Notes under the pieces: model-generated
The model's input: only the letters and a program-made list of their open reading frames with translations
Databases searched by the model: none
What the model was told of the DNA's origin: nothing
Position numbers and translations under genes: made by a program
NCBI RefSeq assembly: GCF_001012825.1
Contig: NZ_LCZJ02000016.1
Location: 1-64,000, forward strand
DNA from: Paenibacillus etheri
GTDB lineage: Bacteria; Bacillota; Bacilli; Paenibacillales; Paenibacillaceae
Direction: 5' to 3'
DNA length: 64,000 nt
Shown here: in pieces, positions 61,638-64,000 of the stretch
How the letters are laid out: each line of letters starts with the position of its first letter
Position numbering within the stretch: the first letter of the stretch is position 1

Positions 61638-62273
61638 ATGATGCGGGGAGTAATTGTTGAAGGATTGTCTACCACAGGAAAAACATCAGTATTTTCTGCA
61701 ATAAAGAGATTTCATAGCAGTGAATCATACAAAAGTGAAAAAACGATAATTGCAATAAGTGAACACTATTCGCAAGTATTGCATTCTTTCCAAGGTGTTT
61801 TAAGAGCGATGGACAAGGATGAACATATCCAGCTTTTAAATCGTCATGTTGACTATCTTGAGCAGCAAAACAAGTGGATGGATTCACTTGGCCATACCAA
61901 GACATCTCATGGTGTATTTTATCTTTTAGAGAGGTTCCATTTAAATCATCGGGCGGCATTTATAGATTCGACTGAAATTAAGATATTGGAACAACGTCTA
62001 TCCAGGCTGAATGCACAAAATATACTCTTAACCTTATCTCCGGAAGCTGTTGCATCCAGATTTATTGAAAGTCGTGGCGAAGCTTGGAAATCATATGTAA
62101 TGGAAAATCATTCTTCAGTTGACGAGGCATGTCAGAAGTTTTTACATAATCAGGAGAGACTCCGTTTATGTGCGAAGGAATCTTTAATACCCACGTTAGA
62201 GATAAACACAGACGAAGCTGATTGGGATTCATATGCAAAACAAATCCTCATGAAATTAAACGAGGGACGATGA
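61638..62273 (+). CDS. P-loop nucleoside/nucleotide-kinase-like protein
   Basis: About 211 residues. The Walker A motif near the start is GLSTTGKTS (GxxxxGKT/S with TT). A DST box and LSRLNAQNILLTLSPEAV follow, then FIESRGEAWKSYV as a lid. This layout fits thymidylate-kinase-like or deoxynucleoside-kinase-like enzymes; the precise substrate is not clear. ATG 61638 (or 61641) follows AAAGAGGTG. Confidence 0.7.
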   Translation: MMRGVIVEGLSTTGKTSVFSAIKRFHSSESYKSEKTIIAISEHYSQVLHSFQGVLRAMDKDEHIQLLNRHVDYLEQQNKWMDSLGHTKTSHGVFYLLERFHLNHRAAFIDSTEIKILEQRLSRLNAQNILLTLSPEAVASRFIESRGEAWKSYVMENHSSVDEACQKFLHNQERLRLCAKESLIPTLEINTDEADWDSYAKQILMKLNEGR

Positions 62274-62315
62274 GTATTATATAAAGGAAAAGATTCTTTT
62301 AATATGGGGGATCCG

Positions 62316-62502
62316 ATGAGGAAAGGGAAACCGATTAAAAAGAAGGTTAACTACCAGTGGATAAAGCATTGTTTTTATTTTGACTATAATTTTCTTTTCT
62401 ACTAGCAGCTTCTCAGAAATCTTACGTTATAATTTCACAAATGACTTAAGAGGGGCAGACTCTGATGAAACGATCCAGCTTATTGCCACAAGAATAAAGT
62501 AG
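62316..62502 (+). pseudogene. Frameshifted small membrane-protein gene
   Basis: ATG 62316 with GGGGGA upstream gives MRKGKPIKKKVNYQWIK, then the frame is lost near 62365. The next frame continues SIVFILTIIFFSTSSFSEI and LRYNFTNDLRGADSDETIQ and ends at 62502. Together they form a basic start, one membrane helix and a hydrophilic tail of about 62 residues. One base added or lost would join them. Family unknown. Confidence 0.6.
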
Positions 62503-62524
62503 TTGTTGAAATCTCAGCATTTAT

Positions 62525-62566
62525 AAAAAATCCCTACAACCAGGGTGGTTGGCAGGGATTTTGTTT
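62525..62566. terminator. Terminator between convergent genes
   Basis: AAAATCCCT and ACCA pair with GGT and AGGGATTTT, T residues on both sides. Confidence 0.85.
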
Positions 62567-62569
62567 TAT

Positions 62570-63529
62570 CTAAGAATTGGATAATTTATCTACCTCATCA
62601 CTAAAAGCATCCTGGTACTGATTGAATATTCCTGTATCTAATTTGGTGGTAGCATCATTTGCTATAGGAGGAGTGTCTTGGATTTGCTTGTACATACGAT
62701 CAATCTCACCAGAGAGCTTAGACCAGATGTTTTTAATTGAATCGTATTTTGCATCCAGGTTGTTGATGTAATTATCGTATTCTAATTTTGTACTCATCGC
62801 TTTTCCTAATTGTTCAATTGTAAATTCTATATCTATAGCTTCACCTGTAGAGCTAGTTCCTGAACTTGCATACCAACTAATATCAACAAATCCAACATTC
62901 CAAATATCTGAAATGACAAAATTACTAATTTCTTTAAGTGTCGCTTCAGGAGACTGTTCATTTGTACCTGAATCAGAGGTGTTATTTACAGGCTCTTTGA
63001 AGAATTTTCTCATTTCGTTAAAGGGTTCTTTATTCTTGTCATTAGACGAATATCCCCAACCAATTTTATCATCCTTAATAAAAATAATAAGTTCACTACT
63101 GGAGGACGACTTTTCACCTTGAATTAGGACGATTTTGTCTTTTCCGCCATCTTTGTCTGTATAATCAGCTGATTCTATTACTGAAGCGTTCTTAAGTTTG
63201 TTATTCTCAGGTGTCTCGGTAGATTCAGTCATTTGAAAAATTGGTTGTATATCAGGAAGTATATTTTCGGATACGAACTTCTTTTTCGCTTCGATATCTG
63301 AACCATTCAGAAAAATTTCCACGTAATCGAGAGCTAATTTCTCGGATTTTGAAAGTTTCTTCTCTGGCACTGGTGTTGCAGCAGCTGTTATTGAAGAGTC
63401 AGATGTTGCTTCAGACTGAGTAACTTCTGTAGATGTCGTATTCTTTTCCTCTGAATTTGATTTGGAACTACCACATCCTGTAAGAAGTACAATAGTTGCA
63501 ACGATACATAAAAAAGCCTTTATCTTCAA
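62570..63529 (-). CDS. Hypothetical lipoprotein
   Basis: About 319 residues. Signal peptide with lipobox LLTGC near residue 19, a Ser/Thr/Glu-rich linker to about residue 55, then an alpha/beta domain (KLALDYVEIFLNGSDIEAKKKFV; KDKIVLIQGE; ELIIFIKDDKIGWGYS) and a helical C-terminal domain. No known family recognised. It shares a bidirectional terminator with the rightward remnant. Confidence 0.78.
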   Translation of the reverse strand: MKIKAFLCIVATIVLLTGCGSSKSNSEEKNTTSTEVTQSEATSDSSITAAATPVPEKKLSKSEKLALDYVEIFLNGSDIEAKKKFVSENILPDIQPIFQMTESTETPENNKLKNASVIESADYTDKDGGKDKIVLIQGEKSSSSSELIIFIKDDKIGWGYSSNDKNKEPFNEMRKFFKEPVNNTSDSGTNEQSPEATLKEISNFVISDIWNVGFVDISWYASSGTSSTGEAIDIEFTIEQLGKAMSTKLEYDNYINNLDAKYDSIKNIWSKLSGEIDRMYKQIQDTPPIANDATTKLDTGIFNQYQDAFSDEVDKLSNS

Positions 63530-63860
63530 TCTTATATCCCCCTAAATCTGATAGTAAATACTAAATAATTCTACCAGATATAGGAATGTTAATCTATGTA
63601 TGATGAAACCAATATATTGGATATTCGTATTCCTATAAAATGATGATGAAAGGTCGTGTGCGTGATGGATAACGGGTATTTTGTTGGATGGGGTACATTA
63701 GCATTAATAAAAGCTGAAAATTCATTAGCCCATTATTTTTCGGTTCTCGCATAACTCAAATTCCTTTTTGATAAAATACCCCATCATCCTTAAAGGTCGG
63801 TGGGGCTTTACGTTGTATCTCTTTTTCAATCATGTTATAGCAGGTTGCTGCAGGCTGTGC
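63530..63860. other. 330-base region, mostly non-coding
   Basis: It should carry the promoter of the leftward lipoprotein. A 29-codon frame (63665-63754, MDNGYFVGWGTLALIKAENS) has a start codon but no family and could be chance. A weak CCCCATC/GGTGGGG hairpin is near 63777-63806. Confidence 0.4.
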
Positions 63861-64000
63861 TTATTTCTTTTTCTTCTTTGTGGGTCCGATCTGGCGCCTT
63901 ACTTTATTGTTCTCATCAACCTCAATAATATAAATGTCCTTCACTGTACCGGAAAGAGTAAACCATTCACGTAGAGCATCAGCTTCCGTCATTGGTCCCA
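63861..64000 (-). CDS. Unknown protein, C-terminal end only
   Basis: Leftward frame running off the window edge; the visible 46 codons read MTEADALREWFTLSGTVKDI and end in GPTKKKKK. The tail is highly basic. Too little is present to name it. Confidence 0.55.
   Translation of the reverse strand, partial: GPMTEADALREWFTLSGTVKDIYIIEVDENNKVRRQIGPTKKKKK

Overview
The window looks like chromosome of a mid-GC, spore-forming Gram-positive rod, most probably Paenibacillus or a close relative. This rests on strong AGGAGG-type ribosome sites with many TTG and GTG starts, many rho-independent terminators, lipobox lipoproteins, Bacillota-type LexA and Fur boxes, and Paenibacillus-like gene content (GH87 alpha-1,3-glucanase with a Thr-Pro linker, GH74/X2/CBM3 relic, cellobiose phosphorylase, CotH/DUF4956/VTC cluster, EFR1 ferredoxin). 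I see no rRNA, tRNA, CRISPR array, insertion sequence or prophage. The genus is inferred from content, not from a marker gene.

Layout. 0-7.4 kb: the 3' part of a secreted GH87 glucanase, a cysteine synthase, a lipoprotein, and a NarL-type two-component pair followed by a YcnI-like copper protein. 7.5-12.1 kb: a leftward VTC / DUF4956 / CotH operon (DUF4956 is frameshifted) facing a membrane-anchored phosphatase, with a PhoP-box-like repeat between them. 12.1-18.5 kb: a MerR/TipAS regulator with a textbook operator, a decayed xyloglucanase tail, a divergent SDR/LysR pair, a methyltransferase-like gene and an MFS exporter. 18.6-28 kb: a phosphotransferase, a DUF3888 protein, a ribbon-helix-helix protein joined to a second DNA-polymerase sliding clamp, an EFR1 flavodoxin-ferredoxin, a nitroreductase with a palindromic operator, and a yjlC-ndh-like pair. 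28-43.5 kb: mostly small metabolic and stress enzymes (Map, PfpI, MFS plus phosphodiesterase, nucleotidyltransferase, YitT, Rrf2, phosphatase, methyltransferase, GNAT, peptidase E, VOC dioxygenase, GT14, MBL hydrolase) and a broken phosphotyrosine-phosphatase gene. 43.6-51 kb: a Na+/H+ antiporter, DegV, a split ThrE exporter, a LexA-controlled Y-family polymerase and a second YitT protein. 52-58.7 kb: cellobiose phosphorylase with its LacI regulator and two matching operators, then a Fur-boxed siderophore-binding lipoprotein and an AraC regulator carrying a copy of the same binding domain. 58.7-64 kb: small membrane and secreted proteins, decayed genes and a lipoprotein.

How the parts fit. 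Several short regulatory circuits can be read from the DNA: LacI with cellobiose phosphorylase, Fur with siderophore uptake and its sensor, LexA with the Y-polymerase, MerR autoregulation, and a shared TAACTAT-type operator at the nitroreductase and the CatE-like dioxygenase. The most unusual items are the RHH/accessory-clamp pair, the polyphosphate cluster with a possible phosphate-starvation box, and the AraC/binding-protein fusion beside its uptake paralogue. There are several broken genes (GH74-CBM3, LMW-PTP, SDR, a GyrI-like fragment, an AraC tail, a small membrane gene, DUF4956, a lipoprotein leader). Single-base breaks in homopolymer runs could also be sequencing errors.
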